This document shows, piece by piece, positions 8,596 to 16,062 of a stretch of 38,049 bases of DNA (positions are counted from its first letter, which is position 1; every line of letters begins with the position of its first letter). The stretch is from Lachnospiraceae bacterium UBA7160 (GTDB lineage Bacteria > Bacillota > Clostridia > Lachnospirales > Lachnospiraceae), in contig DKWE01000121.1 in the NCBI GenBank assembly GCA_002491565.1, positions 1 to 38,049 on the forward strand, written 5' to 3'. The notes beneath the pieces are model-generated. The model searched no databases, was not told where the DNA came from, and saw nothing but the letters and a program-made list of their open reading frames with translations. Both the position numbers and the translations under genes were made by a program.

Positions 8596-8624
8596 ATTCT
8601 ACTAAAATAAAATGAAAATAGCAA
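8596..8624 (-). promoter_or_regulatory. sigma-A-like promoter of the EF-G-like gene
   Basis: On the minus strand TTGCTA (8619-8624), a 17-nt T-rich spacer and TAGAAT (8596-8601). The predicted transcript starts about 50 nt before the ATG. Confidence 0.75.
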
Positions 8625-8883
8625 GCATTTTATTCATTTTGGACAAGGTTTTTCGCGACTTTTTCGATGTATCTGCTGCAAATCGACTTTTTTAGCGGGA
8701 ATATGCTCCGTTGGGCTGAGTATAGCCTCGTTTTCCGGCAAATCTTATGCCTGCAGTCGCAGTTCCATCAACCACGATCCGAAGAAGTATGTCCGGGCAG
8801 CCGGCTATATCTGCTCCCGTTACAGACCGTTCAGCCAGCTGCCTGCTCTCAGTCTTCTTCACTTTAAAGTGCAAAATTATTGT

Positions 8884-8912
8884 TTGACATTCTGTCTCTG
8901 CGATAGTAAAAT
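8884..8912 (+). promoter_or_regulatory. sigma-A-like promoter of tyrA-aroA
   Basis: A perfect -35 TTGACA (8884-8889), a 17-nt spacer and TAAAAT (8907-8912). The 5' leader would be only about 38 nt, too short for a T-box or similar riboswitch, so control is probably at the promoter. Confidence 0.85.
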
Positions 8913-8956
8913 AGGGAACGGTATTGCATCGCTGAATGGAAAGGAATCTTACGAAT

Positions 8957-10057
8957 ATGGAACGCACTGTTTTTGGTTTTATCGGCCTCGGCCTGATTGG
9001 CGGCTCACTTGCGAAAGCGCTGCGGCGCTCGCTTCCCGGATGCCGGATCCTGGCTTATACGCGGACGGAGGCGACCTCGCGCCAGGCACTTGACGCAAAG
9101 GTCATCGACGCCATCTGTACCTCGGCAGAGGATCCGCAGTTTGCCGCATGCGACTGCATCTTTCTCTGTGCCCCGGTTCAGAACAACATACAGGCACTGG
9201 CAAAGCTGCGGACGGTCGTATCGGAAGACTGTATTCTGACCGATGTCGGAAGCGTCAAGACAGAAATTCATCTGGCCGCGGCACAGCTCGGATTGAACGG
9301 ACGCTTCATCGGCGGTCATCCAATGACCGGCTCAGAAAAGTCCGGCTTTGAAAACGCGCAGGCGCATCTGTTTGAAAATGCTTACTATATTATTACGCCC
9401 TCGGAAGGCACAGATCCGGAAAAGATTGACTGGTACCGCAAGCTTGCCGCTGCCATCGGAGCGCTCCCGGTCATTCTGAACTATCAGGAGCATGACTACG
9501 CAACGGCAGCAATCAGTCATCTGCCGCATCTAATTGCTGCTTCACTGGTCAACACGGTTCACGATCTCGACTCTAAGGATGAGATGATGAAAATGCTGGC
9601 TGCCGGAGGTTTCAAGGATATCACGCGCATCGCCTCCTCTTCACCGGAGATGTGGGAACAGATCTGCGTGGAAAATCATGCAAATATCTCCGTTGTCATG
9701 GACACCTTTATCCGTTTGCTGGAAGATGCGCGCGCGCAGATGAATCAGGAGAACGGAGAGGCGATTCACGAGATGTTTGCGCGCTCCCGCGCGTACCGGG
9801 ATTCGTTTTCTTCGCGGTCGCTCGGCGCGATCAAGAAGACCTACCGTATCTTCTGTGATATCATCGATGAATCTGGTGCGATCGCGACGATCGCGACGAC
9901 GCTGGCTGTAAACGGGATCAGCATCAAGAATATCGGAATCGTACATAACCGGGAGTTTGAGGAAGGCGCCCTGCAGATCGAGTTCTATGAGGAAGAGCCG
10001 TCCCTCCGCGCGGCGGAGGTACTCCGGCAGCATCGGTATCAGGTGTGGGTGCGATAG
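8957..10057 (+). CDS. tyrA: prephenate dehydrogenase with C-terminal ACT domain
   Basis: Oxidises prephenate to 4-hydroxyphenylpyruvate with NAD+ in tyrosine synthesis; cytoplasmic, 366 aa. The Rossmann motif GLGLIG (10-15) is near the N-terminus. The catalytic-region motifs GGHPMTGSEKSG and ISHLPHLIAAS follow. An ACT domain occupies about residues 290-366 (ATIATTLAVNGISIKNIGIV), the usual site of tyrosine feedback. The start at 8957 is favoured over the in-frame ATG at 8936 because AAAGGA lies upstream of it and the family N-terminus begins close to the Rossmann motif. It is followed by aroA on the same strand, so the pair forms a small aromatic amino acid unit. The other shikimate genes are not in the window. 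Confidence 0.93.
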   Translation: MERTVFGFIGLGLIGGSLAKALRRSLPGCRILAYTRTEATSRQALDAKVIDAICTSAEDPQFAACDCIFLCAPVQNNIQALAKLRTVVSEDCILTDVGSVKTEIHLAAAQLGLNGRFIGGHPMTGSEKSGFENAQAHLFENAYYIITPSEGTDPEKIDWYRKLAAAIGALPVILNYQEHDYATAAISHLPHLIAASLVNTVHDLDSKDEMMKMLAAGGFKDITRIASSSPEMWEQICVENHANISVVMDTFIRLLEDARAQMNQENGEAIHEMFARSRAYRDSFSSRSLGAIKKTYRIFCDIIDESGAIATIATTLAVNGISIKNIGIVHNREFEEGALQIEFYEEEPSLRAAEVLRQHRYQVWVR

Positions 10058-10115
10058 GGGCTAATAAATAAATATGCACGTAGTTTCGTTTTAACTTTTG
10101 TTCATGCGTAGTGGT

Positions 10116-10133
10116 GCCTGCGAAGCAGGCATG
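10116..10133 (+). repeat. short hairpin repeat, copy 1 (before aroA)
   Basis: GCCTGCGAAGCAGGCATG contains a 6-bp stem GCCTGC/GCAGGC with a GAA loop. The same 18 nt occurs on the minus strand at 19775-19792. In both cases exactly 25 nt separate it from a start codon. Confidence 0.8.
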
Positions 10134-10158
10134 TTAGTTTACTTTTGGAGGAATTGAT

Positions 10159-11436
10159 ATGATTCTAAACTATAAAGCTCCCCTGCGCGGTACGCTTGCC
10201 GTGCCCGGGGATAAATCGATCTCCCACCGCAGCGTCATGTTCGGCGCGCTCGCGCAGGGGACAACCGAGGTGTCCAACTTTCTGACCGGAGCCGATTGCC
10301 TGTCTACGATCTCCTGTTTTCGTCAGATGGGGATTGGTATCGAACAGTCCGGTTCCTCGGTACGAATTCATGGAAAAGGACTGCATGGCCTGCAGCAGCC
10401 GCAGCAGATGCTGGATGCGGGCAACAGCGGGACGACGGTACGCCTGCTCTCCGGCATCCTGGCCGGGCAGGCATTCGACTCGGCAATTACCGGAGATGCT
10501 TCCATTCAGAAGCGCCCGATGAAGCGCGTCCTCACCCCGCTCACTCAGATGAACGCACAGATCTCGTCGCTGTCCGGCAACGACTGCGCACCGCTCGTGA
10601 TTTCGCATTCCTCTCTGCGCGGCATCCACTATGTCTCCCCGGTCGCCTCTGCACAGGTGAAGTCCTGTGTACTGCTCGCCGGACTGTACGCAGACGGCAG
10701 CACCAGCGTGACAGAGCCAACTGTATCGCGCAATCATTCCGAGCTGATGCTTCGTTATTTCGGAGCGGAGGTCACAAGTGAAGGGACAACCGCCACGATC
10801 CAGCCTCAGCCTCACCTGACCGGCCAAAAGATCGAGGTGCCCGGCGATATTTCCTCTGCAGCTTACTTTCTTGCAGCCGCTCTGCTTGTATCAGGTTCCG
10901 AAGTGCTCCTTACCAACGTCGGTATCAACCCGACACGCGACGGAATGCTCCGTGTCTGCCAGGCAATGGGAGCGAATATTTCCCTGCAAAATGTACGCCT
11001 CGATGGAGCAGAGCCCTGTGCAGATCTGCTCGTCTCCTCCTCTTCTTTGCATGGCACAGAGATCGGGGGAGCCCTGATCCCGACCCTGATCGACGAGCTT
11101 CCGGTTCTCGCGGTGCTGGCAGCCTTTGCCGACGGAGAAACCGTTATCCGGGACGCTGCGGAGCTAAAAGTAAAAGAGTCAGACCGAATCGCAGTCATGG
11201 CAGAAAACCTGACGCGCATGGGAGCCGACGTCACCGCAACAGAGGATGGAATGATCATCCGGGGCGGACGCTCTCTGCATGGCGCCGTCATTGACCCGCA
11301 TCTCGACCACCGGATCGCCATGAGCTTCGCCGTTGCCGCGCTTGCCGCGGAGGGCGAGACTGAGATCCTGCAGGAAGACTGCGTGCGCATCAGCTATCCG
11401 GGCTTTTACAAGGATCTGGAGTCGCTGATGCGGTAA
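10159..11436 (+). CDS. aroA: 3-phosphoshikimate 1-carboxyvinyltransferase (EPSP synthase)
   Basis: Transfers enolpyruvyl from PEP to shikimate-3-phosphate, the sixth shikimate step; 425 aa, standard length. Visible motifs are the N-terminal PGDKSISHRSVMFGALAQGTT region (substrate-binding lysine and arginine), DAGNSGTTVRLLSG, the RPMKRVLTPL loop, and KVKESDRIAVMAENL near the C-terminus. The GNSGTT form resembles the Bacillus/Clostridia type rather than the enteric GNAGTA type. TTTTGGAGGAATTGAT precedes the ATG, so the start is secure. It lies 101 nt after tyrA; the gap contains a hairpin repeat but no clear promoter, so co-transcription with tyrA is likely. Confidence 0.96.
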   Translation: MILNYKAPLRGTLAVPGDKSISHRSVMFGALAQGTTEVSNFLTGADCLSTISCFRQMGIGIEQSGSSVRIHGKGLHGLQQPQQMLDAGNSGTTVRLLSGILAGQAFDSAITGDASIQKRPMKRVLTPLTQMNAQISSLSGNDCAPLVISHSSLRGIHYVSPVASAQVKSCVLLAGLYADGSTSVTEPTVSRNHSELMLRYFGAEVTSEGTTATIQPQPHLTGQKIEVPGDISSAAYFLAAALLVSGSEVLLTNVGINPTRDGMLRVCQAMGANISLQNVRLDGAEPCADLLVSSSSLHGTEIGGALIPTLIDELPVLAVLAAFADGETVIRDAAELKVKESDRIAVMAENLTRMGADVTATEDGMIIRGGRSLHGAVIDPHLDHRIAMSFAVAALAAEGETEILQEDCVRISYPGFYKDLESLMR

Positions 11437-11736
11437 GCTCTAATAAAAGAAAATTGATACATAACTGCAAGGGTGGCACAAACTGCGTCAAAACTACAGA
11501 CCATGGACTTTTCCTGGCAAATCCTATTCCATGGTTTGCAGCTTCCCGCAGTTTTGTGACACCCTCGTTTGACCTTATATCGCAGAATATTATGCACCAA
11601 TCAGTACCGTTTTCCCCTGAAACGCAACGCCGTACTTCCGTATGCGCAGACGATGCCATCGTATCGCCTCATTCAGCCGCCTTGTCGATGAAAAATTATT
11701 CTGCGGAGTTTTGTCAGATATCATACGGTCAGCACA
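11437..11736. other. convergent intergenic region after aroA
   Basis: A 300-nt gap between the convergent aroA and M18 peptidase genes. The first third is filled by a 96-nt imperfect inverted repeat (11470-11565). The remaining 170 nt show no gene with a ribosome binding site and no clean T-tailed terminator for either neighbour. Confidence 0.7.
11470..11565. repeat. 96-nt imperfect inverted repeat downstream of aroA
   Basis: The outer arms are AGGGTGGCACAAACTGCG (from 11470) and its near reverse complement, ending CACCCT at 11565. The inner arms contain ACCATGGA and TCCATGGT. With a few mismatches and one-base gaps the two arms pair over about 40 positions, leaving a loop of about 15-20 nt. 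It could be a miniature inverted-repeat element or a large bidirectional terminator. No flanking target duplication was recognised. Confidence 0.75.
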
Positions 11737-13083
11737 CTAGATCCGGATCACCTCATCCGTGACTTCCATGTCTGCGGAATAAAATGCCTGTGCCAGCCGC
11801 ACCAGATATGCGGTATCCTTCACGCCCGCCATCTCATATGGCGAGTGCATTGCAAGCTGAGGCAGGCCGATATCAACCGCCTGCAGAGATACCTGCGTAT
11901 TGGAGATATTGCCGAGGGTGGAGCCGCCCGCCATATCCGAACGGTTCGTGAAGATCTGATAGGGGATGTCCGCGCGGGACATCAGCACCTGAAGCACGGC
12001 CGCACTCTTCGCGTCTGTCGTATACTTCTGGTTTGCATTGTATTTGATGACAATGCCGTGATTCATCTGGGGGCGGTTGACCGGATCCGCCTTCTCCGGA
12101 TGATTTGGGTGCACCGCATGCGCATTGTCAGCGGAGATCAGAAAACTGCCCGCCACCAGACGGTGATACTCCTCTTCTGTCCGGCCAAGTGCCGCATTCA
12201 CCCGCATCAGAATATCCCGCAGGAATGTCGAGCCTGCCCCCTGGCGCGATACGCTGCCCGTCTCTTCATTGTCGAACCCACAGAAGACGGGAAACCCGTT
12301 TCCACCATTCTCATCCGCATCCAAAAATCCGCGCAGCGATCCGTACAGGCACTGCAGGTCGTCCAGCCGCGGGCTTCCGATGAACTCCTCTGCTCCGCCC
12401 AGAAACGTGCCACGCTGCCGGTTGTACAGAAACAGATCCATCCCGAGTATCTGTCCCTCCTCCACGCCTGCCTCATGCGCAATCAGACTCCGGAACGTGC
12501 CTTTCGCCAGCTTATCCCCGAAGACCGGGCAGAGATCTGTCTGCGCATTATAGTGGAAGCCGTCATTTGCCTCCCGGTTCATGTGGATGGCAAGGCTCGG
12601 GATCAACAGCAGATCCCGATCAATGCGGATCAGCCGCTGCTCGATTCCGTCGCTGACAGCGATCTGTACTCTGCCCGCCAAAGAGAGCGGGCGGTCGAAC
12701 CACGGAGCCATCAGCATCCCGCCATACTTCTCCACATTCAGCTTTGTATATTTCTGATCCGCTTCCAGTTCCGGCTCCTCCTTGACCTTAAAGGTCGGTG
12801 AATCCGTGTGACTGCAGAACAACCGGTAGCCGGAATAATTTACCTGCGGCACACGAAAAGCGACAATGGAAGACCCGTTCCGCGTCACAAAATACCTGCC
12901 GCCCTTCTGAAGCTCCCAGTGTGCACATTCCGCAAGCCGCTGATATCCATGCTCCTGCAGCAGCTTCGCACAGCTTGCCACCGCATGAAACGCGGTCGGA
13001 CTCTCTTCAATAAACTGCAGCAGATCTTCTGATATCTGGTGAAAACAAAGCGCCGGTTCCTGATCCATAGCTATGATTCGCAT
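11737..13083 (-). CDS. M18 family aspartyl aminopeptidase
   Basis: A cytoplasmic zinc aminopeptidase of 448 aa, the usual size for the ApeB/LAP4 family, which removes N-terminal (often acidic) residues from peptides. Metal-ligand motifs are visible in order: SHTDSP, CGFDNEETGS, SADNAHAVHPNHPEK and LAMHSPYEM. The start at 13083 is chosen because GGAGGGACAACT precedes the ATG; the longer in-frame extension runs through the pnp terminator. The gene begins only 25 nt after that terminator and no separate promoter was recognised, so it may depend on read-through. It is convergent with aroA. Substrate preference is not visible. Confidence 0.92.
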   Translation of the reverse strand: MRIIAMDQEPALCFHQISEDLLQFIEESPTAFHAVASCAKLLQEHGYQRLAECAHWELQKGGRYFVTRNGSSIVAFRVPQVNYSGYRLFCSHTDSPTFKVKEEPELEADQKYTKLNVEKYGGMLMAPWFDRPLSLAGRVQIAVSDGIEQRLIRIDRDLLLIPSLAIHMNREANDGFHYNAQTDLCPVFGDKLAKGTFRSLIAHEAGVEEGQILGMDLFLYNRQRGTFLGGAEEFIGSPRLDDLQCLYGSLRGFLDADENGGNGFPVFCGFDNEETGSVSRQGAGSTFLRDILMRVNAALGRTEEEYHRLVAGSFLISADNAHAVHPNHPEKADPVNRPQMNHGIVIKYNANQKYTTDAKSAAVLQVLMSRADIPYQIFTNRSDMAGGSTLGNISNTQVSLQAVDIGLPQLAMHSPYEMAGVKDTAYLVRLAQAFYSADMEVTDEVIRI

Positions 13084-13107
13084 AGTTGTCCCTCCTTGTA
13101 TAAAAGA

Positions 13108-13132
13108 CAGCGCCCCAGTACCTGAGACGCTG
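13108..13132 (-). terminator. Rho-independent terminator of pnp
   Basis: On the minus strand CAGCGTCTCAG pairs with CTGGGGCGCTG (11 bp including two G-U pairs) around a GTA loop. It is followed by TCTTTTAT. It lies 65 nt past the pnp stop and just before the ribosome binding site of the M18 peptidase. Confidence 0.8.
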
Positions 13133-13151
13133 CCCTTCTTCTTCCTTTGAC

Positions 13152-13178
13152 GTATCTGTTCAGTACCCTCACAGATAC
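13152..13178. repeat. dispersed palindromic repeat, copy A
   Basis: GTATCTGT (13152-13159) and ACAGATAC (13171-13178) form a perfect 8-bp inverted repeat. Read on the minus strand it shares 20 of 24 positions with copy D at 25456-25479. Confidence 0.65.
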
Positions 13179-13196
13179 ACGCTATCATCCATGATA

Positions 13197-15281
13197 TTAT
13201 TTGACATCCTTGATGCTGAAGCTCATTCTGCCCATCTTGTCTTTGCCAAGGCAAACCACCTTCACATGGTCGCCCAGTGTCAGGACATCCTCAACCCGGT
13301 TGATCCGCTCCCGCGCGATCTTGGAAATGTGTACCATACCTTCCTTGCCCGGTGCAAACTCGATAAACGCGCCAAAGTCCTTGATGCTGACTACATCACC
13401 CTCCAGGATCTGTCCTGCCTCAAAATCGGTGACAATCACCTCAACGAGCCGCGCAGCCTTGTCCATCATCGCCTGATCGGTGCCGCAGATCGAAACTGTT
13501 CCATCATCCGTGATATCAATCTTCACACCGGTGCGCTCGATAATCGTGTTGATCGTCTTGCCGCGCTGGCCGACTACATCACCGATCTTCTGCGGATCGA
13601 TCTGCATGGAGATAATCTTCGGCGCATACTTGCTGACAGTCGGTCTCGGCTCACCGATGCACGGAAGCATTACTTCTCTGAGGATATACTCACGCGCCTC
13701 TCTCGCACGGGAAATCGCTTCCTCTACAATCGGTCTTGTCAGGCCGTGGATCTTGATATCCATCTGAATCGCTGTGATACCCTCAAACGTACCTGCTACC
13801 TTGAAATCCATATCTCCAAAGAAGTCCTCAAGGCCCTGGATATCTGTCAGTACCAGGTAGTCATCATCGGTGTCTCCGGTCACAAGACCGCAGGAGATAC
13901 CTGCCACCGGCTTCTTGATCGGCACGCCCGCTGCCATCAGGGACATTGTGGACGCGCAGATACTTGCCTGGGACGTTGAACCGTTCGATTCAAACGTCTC
14001 TGACACCGTGCGGATCGCATACGGGAAGTCCTCTTCCGACGGAAGCATAGGTACCAGAGCGCGCTCTGCAAGTGCTCCATGTCCGATCTCACGCCGCCCC
14101 GGTCCGCGGCTTACTTTCGTCTCGCCAACGGAATAGGACGGGAAATTGTAATGATGCATATAACGCTTGCTCTGAATATTCTCATCGAGTCCGTCCACCT
14201 TCTGCATCTCAGAAAGCGGCGCCAGCGTCGTCACAGTGCAGATCTGTGTCTGTCCTCTCGTAAACATCGCGGAGCCATGGACTCTCGGAATCAGGTCAAC
14301 CTCTGCTGCCAGCGGACGGATCTGGTTGATCGCACGGCCATCCGGACGCTTGTGATCCTTCAGGATCATCTTGCGAACCGTCTTCTTCTGATACTGGTAA
14401 ACGGCATCCGGCAGAAGTGCAAGCCACTCCTCGTTGTCAGCAAACGCCTCCTCCAGCTTTGCCGTCACCTGGCGGATATTCTCCTCGCGCACCTGCTTGA
14501 CATCCGTAAAGACAGCCTCTTCCATCTCCTCCGGTGTCACGATTTCCTTCATCTTCGCGAACAGCTCCTCCGGAATCGCACAGCTCTCGTATGCATGCTT
14601 CGGCTTGCCAACCTCCGCTACGATCTGATCAATAAATTTAATAATCTCAAGGTTGATCGCATGGCACTGATAGATCGCGTCAATCATCACAGCCTCCGGC
14701 ACCTCGTTCGCGCCGGCTTCGATCATGATGACTTTCTCCCGCGTCGATGCCACAGTCAGACGCAGATCCCCCTTATCCCACTGTACCTGAGACGGATTCA
14801 CGATCAGCTCCCCGTTCACCATGCCCATCTGGGTCATCGCGCACGGGCCGTCGAACGGGATATCGGAAATGCAGGTCGCAATCGCGGTGCCAAGCATCGC
14901 GGTCAGCTCCGGACGGCACTCCGGATCCACAGACATCACCATATTGTTCAGCGTCACATCATTCCGATAATCCTTCGGGAACAGCGGGCGCATCGGACGG
15001 TCGATGACACGGCAGGTCAGCACCGCATTCTCAGATGCCTTACCCTCGCGCTTATTAAATCCGCCCGGAATCTTTCCGACAGCATAAAACTTCTCTTCAT
15101 ACTCTACACTTAAGGGGAAGAAATCAATCCCCTCGCGCGGCTTTTCTGACGCAGTCGCGGTAGAAAGTACCGTCGTATCACCATAATGCATAAACGCACA
15201 TCCATTTGCCTGTGCGCCGACGCGTCCGATATCGACGGTAAGCGTGCGCCCTGCAAGCTCCATTGAAAAACTCCTGTACAT
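13197..15281 (-). CDS. pnp: polyribonucleotide nucleotidyltransferase (PNPase)
   Basis: A phosphorolytic 3'-to-5' exoribonuclease and RNA-tailing enzyme, cytoplasmic, 694 aa (full length). Two RNase PH domains are present. The second contains FPSYSVGETKVSRGPGRREI and the phosphate-binding ESNGSTSQASIC. It is followed by a KH domain (DVVGQRGKTINTIIERTG) and a C-terminal S1 domain (EGDVVSIKDFGAFIEFAPG, then KEGMVHIS). AAAAGGAGATTTGCT precedes the ATG at 15281; the extension to 15401 is spurious. It lies downstream of rpsO, the classical rpsO-pnp order, but a 371-nt spacer separates them. It ends at a good terminator. Confidence 0.97.
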   Translation of the reverse strand: MYRSFSMELAGRTLTVDIGRVGAQANGCAFMHYGDTTVLSTATASEKPREGIDFFPLSVEYEEKFYAVGKIPGGFNKREGKASENAVLTCRVIDRPMRPLFPKDYRNDVTLNNMVMSVDPECRPELTAMLGTAIATCISDIPFDGPCAMTQMGMVNGELIVNPSQVQWDKGDLRLTVASTREKVIMIEAGANEVPEAVMIDAIYQCHAINLEIIKFIDQIVAEVGKPKHAYESCAIPEELFAKMKEIVTPEEMEEAVFTDVKQVREENIRQVTAKLEEAFADNEEWLALLPDAVYQYQKKTVRKMILKDHKRPDGRAINQIRPLAAEVDLIPRVHGSAMFTRGQTQICTVTTLAPLSEMQKVDGLDENIQSKRYMHHYNFPSYSVGETKVSRGPGRREIGHGALAERALVPMLPSEEDFPYAIRTVSETFESNGSTSQASICASTMSLMAAGVPIKKPVAGISCGLVTGDTDDDYLVLTDIQGLEDFFGDMDFKVAGTFEGITAIQMDIKIHGLTRPIVEEAISRAREAREYILREVMLPCIGEPRPTVSKYAPKIISMQIDPQKIGDVVGQRGKTINTIIERTGVKIDITDDGTVSICGTDQAMMDKAARLVEVIVTDFEAGQILEGDVVSIKDFGAFIEFAPGKEGMVHISKIARERINRVEDVLTLGDHVKVVCLGKDKMGRMSFSIKDVK

Positions 15282-15306
15282 AGCAAATCTCCTTTTCTTG
15301 TTTTCT

Positions 15307-15333
15307 GGTATCTGTCCAGTGCTCACAGATTTA
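15307..15333. repeat. dispersed palindromic repeat, copy B
   Basis: GTATCTGT (15308-15315) and ACAGAT (15325-15330) form an inverted repeat. On the minus strand it reads CTGTGAGCACTGGACAGATA, matching copy A apart from a 2-nt gap and a few changes. It lies about 26 nt upstream of the pnp start, inside its leader. Confidence 0.6.
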
Positions 15334-15610
15334 CTCCGCATCTGCGGATTTGTGCATGGACCGATGTGAAACAAACACCACCAATGCCTTGCACGATGCA
15401 ATCAGGCTTTGCGGGTATGAAACGGATATCTGCAAGAGTCCGAAACTACTGAAAAACAGATCTTTGGCCGATGCAATCAAATCCGCACCATCCTCAGCAC
15501 GGAAGATCTTCTTTTCAGTGGTCTCGGGAAACATCCTGCAGCTCTGTCTCTGTCCGGCTGACTGATGCGCGGTTGTCTCACAGCTCCCTGAGCTTTTTCT
15601 CCACATGAAG

Positions 15611-15641
15611 CGGGGCTGTCGCGCATACGCCTACAGCCCCG
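15611..15641 (-). terminator. stem-loop / probable terminator after rpsO
   Basis: A 9-bp stem, CGGGGCTGT/ACAGCCCCG, with a 13-nt loop, starting 12 nt after the rpsO stop. The following minus-strand sequence CTTCATGTGG is not T-rich, so it may be leaky or a processing site allowing read-through into pnp. Confidence 0.55.
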
Positions 15642-15652
15642 TTGTCATTCTC

Positions 15653-15919
15653 TTACTTTCTGATGCCAAGCTTAGCAATCAGTGCACGGTAGCCCTCAAG
15701 GTCAGTCTTTCTGAGGTATGCGAGCAGTCCGCGTCTCTGTCCTACCATCTTCAGCAGTCCGCGTCTGGAATGGTGATCCTTCGGATTGTTCTTCAGATGC
15801 TCGGTCAGCTCCTGAATCCGTGCAGTCAGAACTGCGATCTGCACCTCCGGTGAACCGGTATCACCCGGCTTCCTTGCGTACTCATTGATGATTGCTGTTT
15901 TCTTTTCTTTTGAAATCAT
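15653..15919 (-). CDS. rpsO: 30S ribosomal protein S15
   Basis: Binds 16S rRNA helices 20-22 and nucleates the 30S platform; 88 aa, exact family length. The whole sequence fits S15, including DTGSPEVQIAVLTARIQELT, the signature HLKNNPKDHHSRRGLLKMVG and the C-terminal YRALIAKLGIRK. AGGAGGAGCATC precedes the ATG. It has its own promoter and an 84-nt leader with a strong stem, consistent with feedback control by S15 itself. It is the first gene before pnp. Confidence 0.98.
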   Translation of the reverse strand: MISKEKKTAIINEYARKPGDTGSPEVQIAVLTARIQELTEHLKNNPKDHHSRRGLLKMVGQRRGLLAYLRKTDLEGYRALIAKLGIRK

Positions 15920-15942
15920 GATGCTCCTCCTGATTATTAATC

Positions 15943-15991
15943 GCCGGATACTAAGAGAGTGGTCGGAGAATCCAGACTTCTGAGTATCGGC
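15943..15991 (-). promoter_or_regulatory. rpsO leader stem (candidate S15 autoregulatory element)
   Basis: On the minus strand GCCG-ATACT (15983-15991) pairs with AGTAT-CCGGC (15943-15952), leaving a 30-nt internal loop that can form a further small hairpin. It ends shortly before the ribosome binding site. S15 is known to repress its own mRNA through leader structures in several bacteria; equivalence here is inferred. Confidence 0.5.
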
Positions 15992-16009
15992 TGAATTTCA
16001 TGCCTGTTC

Positions 16010-16038
16010 ACTATAGCACAGAAACGGACATGCGTCAA
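16010..16038 (-). promoter_or_regulatory. sigma-A-like promoter of rpsO
   Basis: On the minus strand TTGACG (16033-16038), a 17-nt spacer and TATAGT (16010-16015). The predicted transcript starts near 16003, giving a leader of about 84 nt. Confidence 0.85.
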
Positions 16039-16062
16039 CTGAAAATTGAAGATTTCATTATT

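Larger units (their letters stand above)
8540..8956. other. divergent intergenic region between the EF-G-like gene and tyrA
   Basis: A 417-nt gap between divergently transcribed genes. It holds a minus-strand promoter (8596-8624) and a plus-strand promoter (8884-8912). Between about 8640 and 8880 no gene with a ribosome binding site, no T-box and no terminator could be recognised. Short open frames on both strands look random. Confidence 0.7.
15282..15652. other. 371-nt rpsO-pnp spacer with internal repeats
   Basis: It contains the rpsO hairpin (15611-15641) and palindromic repeat copy B (15307-15333). Between them lies unexplained sequence. CGATGCAATC occurs at 15394-15403 and again at 15469-15478, a 75-nt period. 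TGCGGATTTG (15343-15352) has its reverse complement CAAATCCGCA at 15478-15487, so a 145-nt outer fold is possible. An open frame on the minus strand (15331-15606) has no ribosome binding site and no recognisable product. Confidence 0.6.

Noticed and set aside
8640..8883. Possible T-box or other riboswitch before tyrA
   Set aside because: The strong promoter at 8884-8912 leaves a leader of only about 38 nt, and no T-box sequence or terminator was seen.
8692..8967. 91-codon minus-strand frame upstream of tyrA
   Set aside because: It covers the tyrA promoter, has no ribosome binding site and no family resemblance.
14079..15113. 344-codon plus-strand open frame opposite pnp
   Set aside because: Antisense to a complete, well conserved PNPase; composition rich in Arg/His/Leu as expected of a shadow frame.
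15331..15606. 91-codon minus-strand frame in the rpsO-pnp spacer as a gene
   Set aside because: No ribosome binding site, overlaps the hairpin after rpsO, and no recognisable protein family; kept only as an unexplained spacer.
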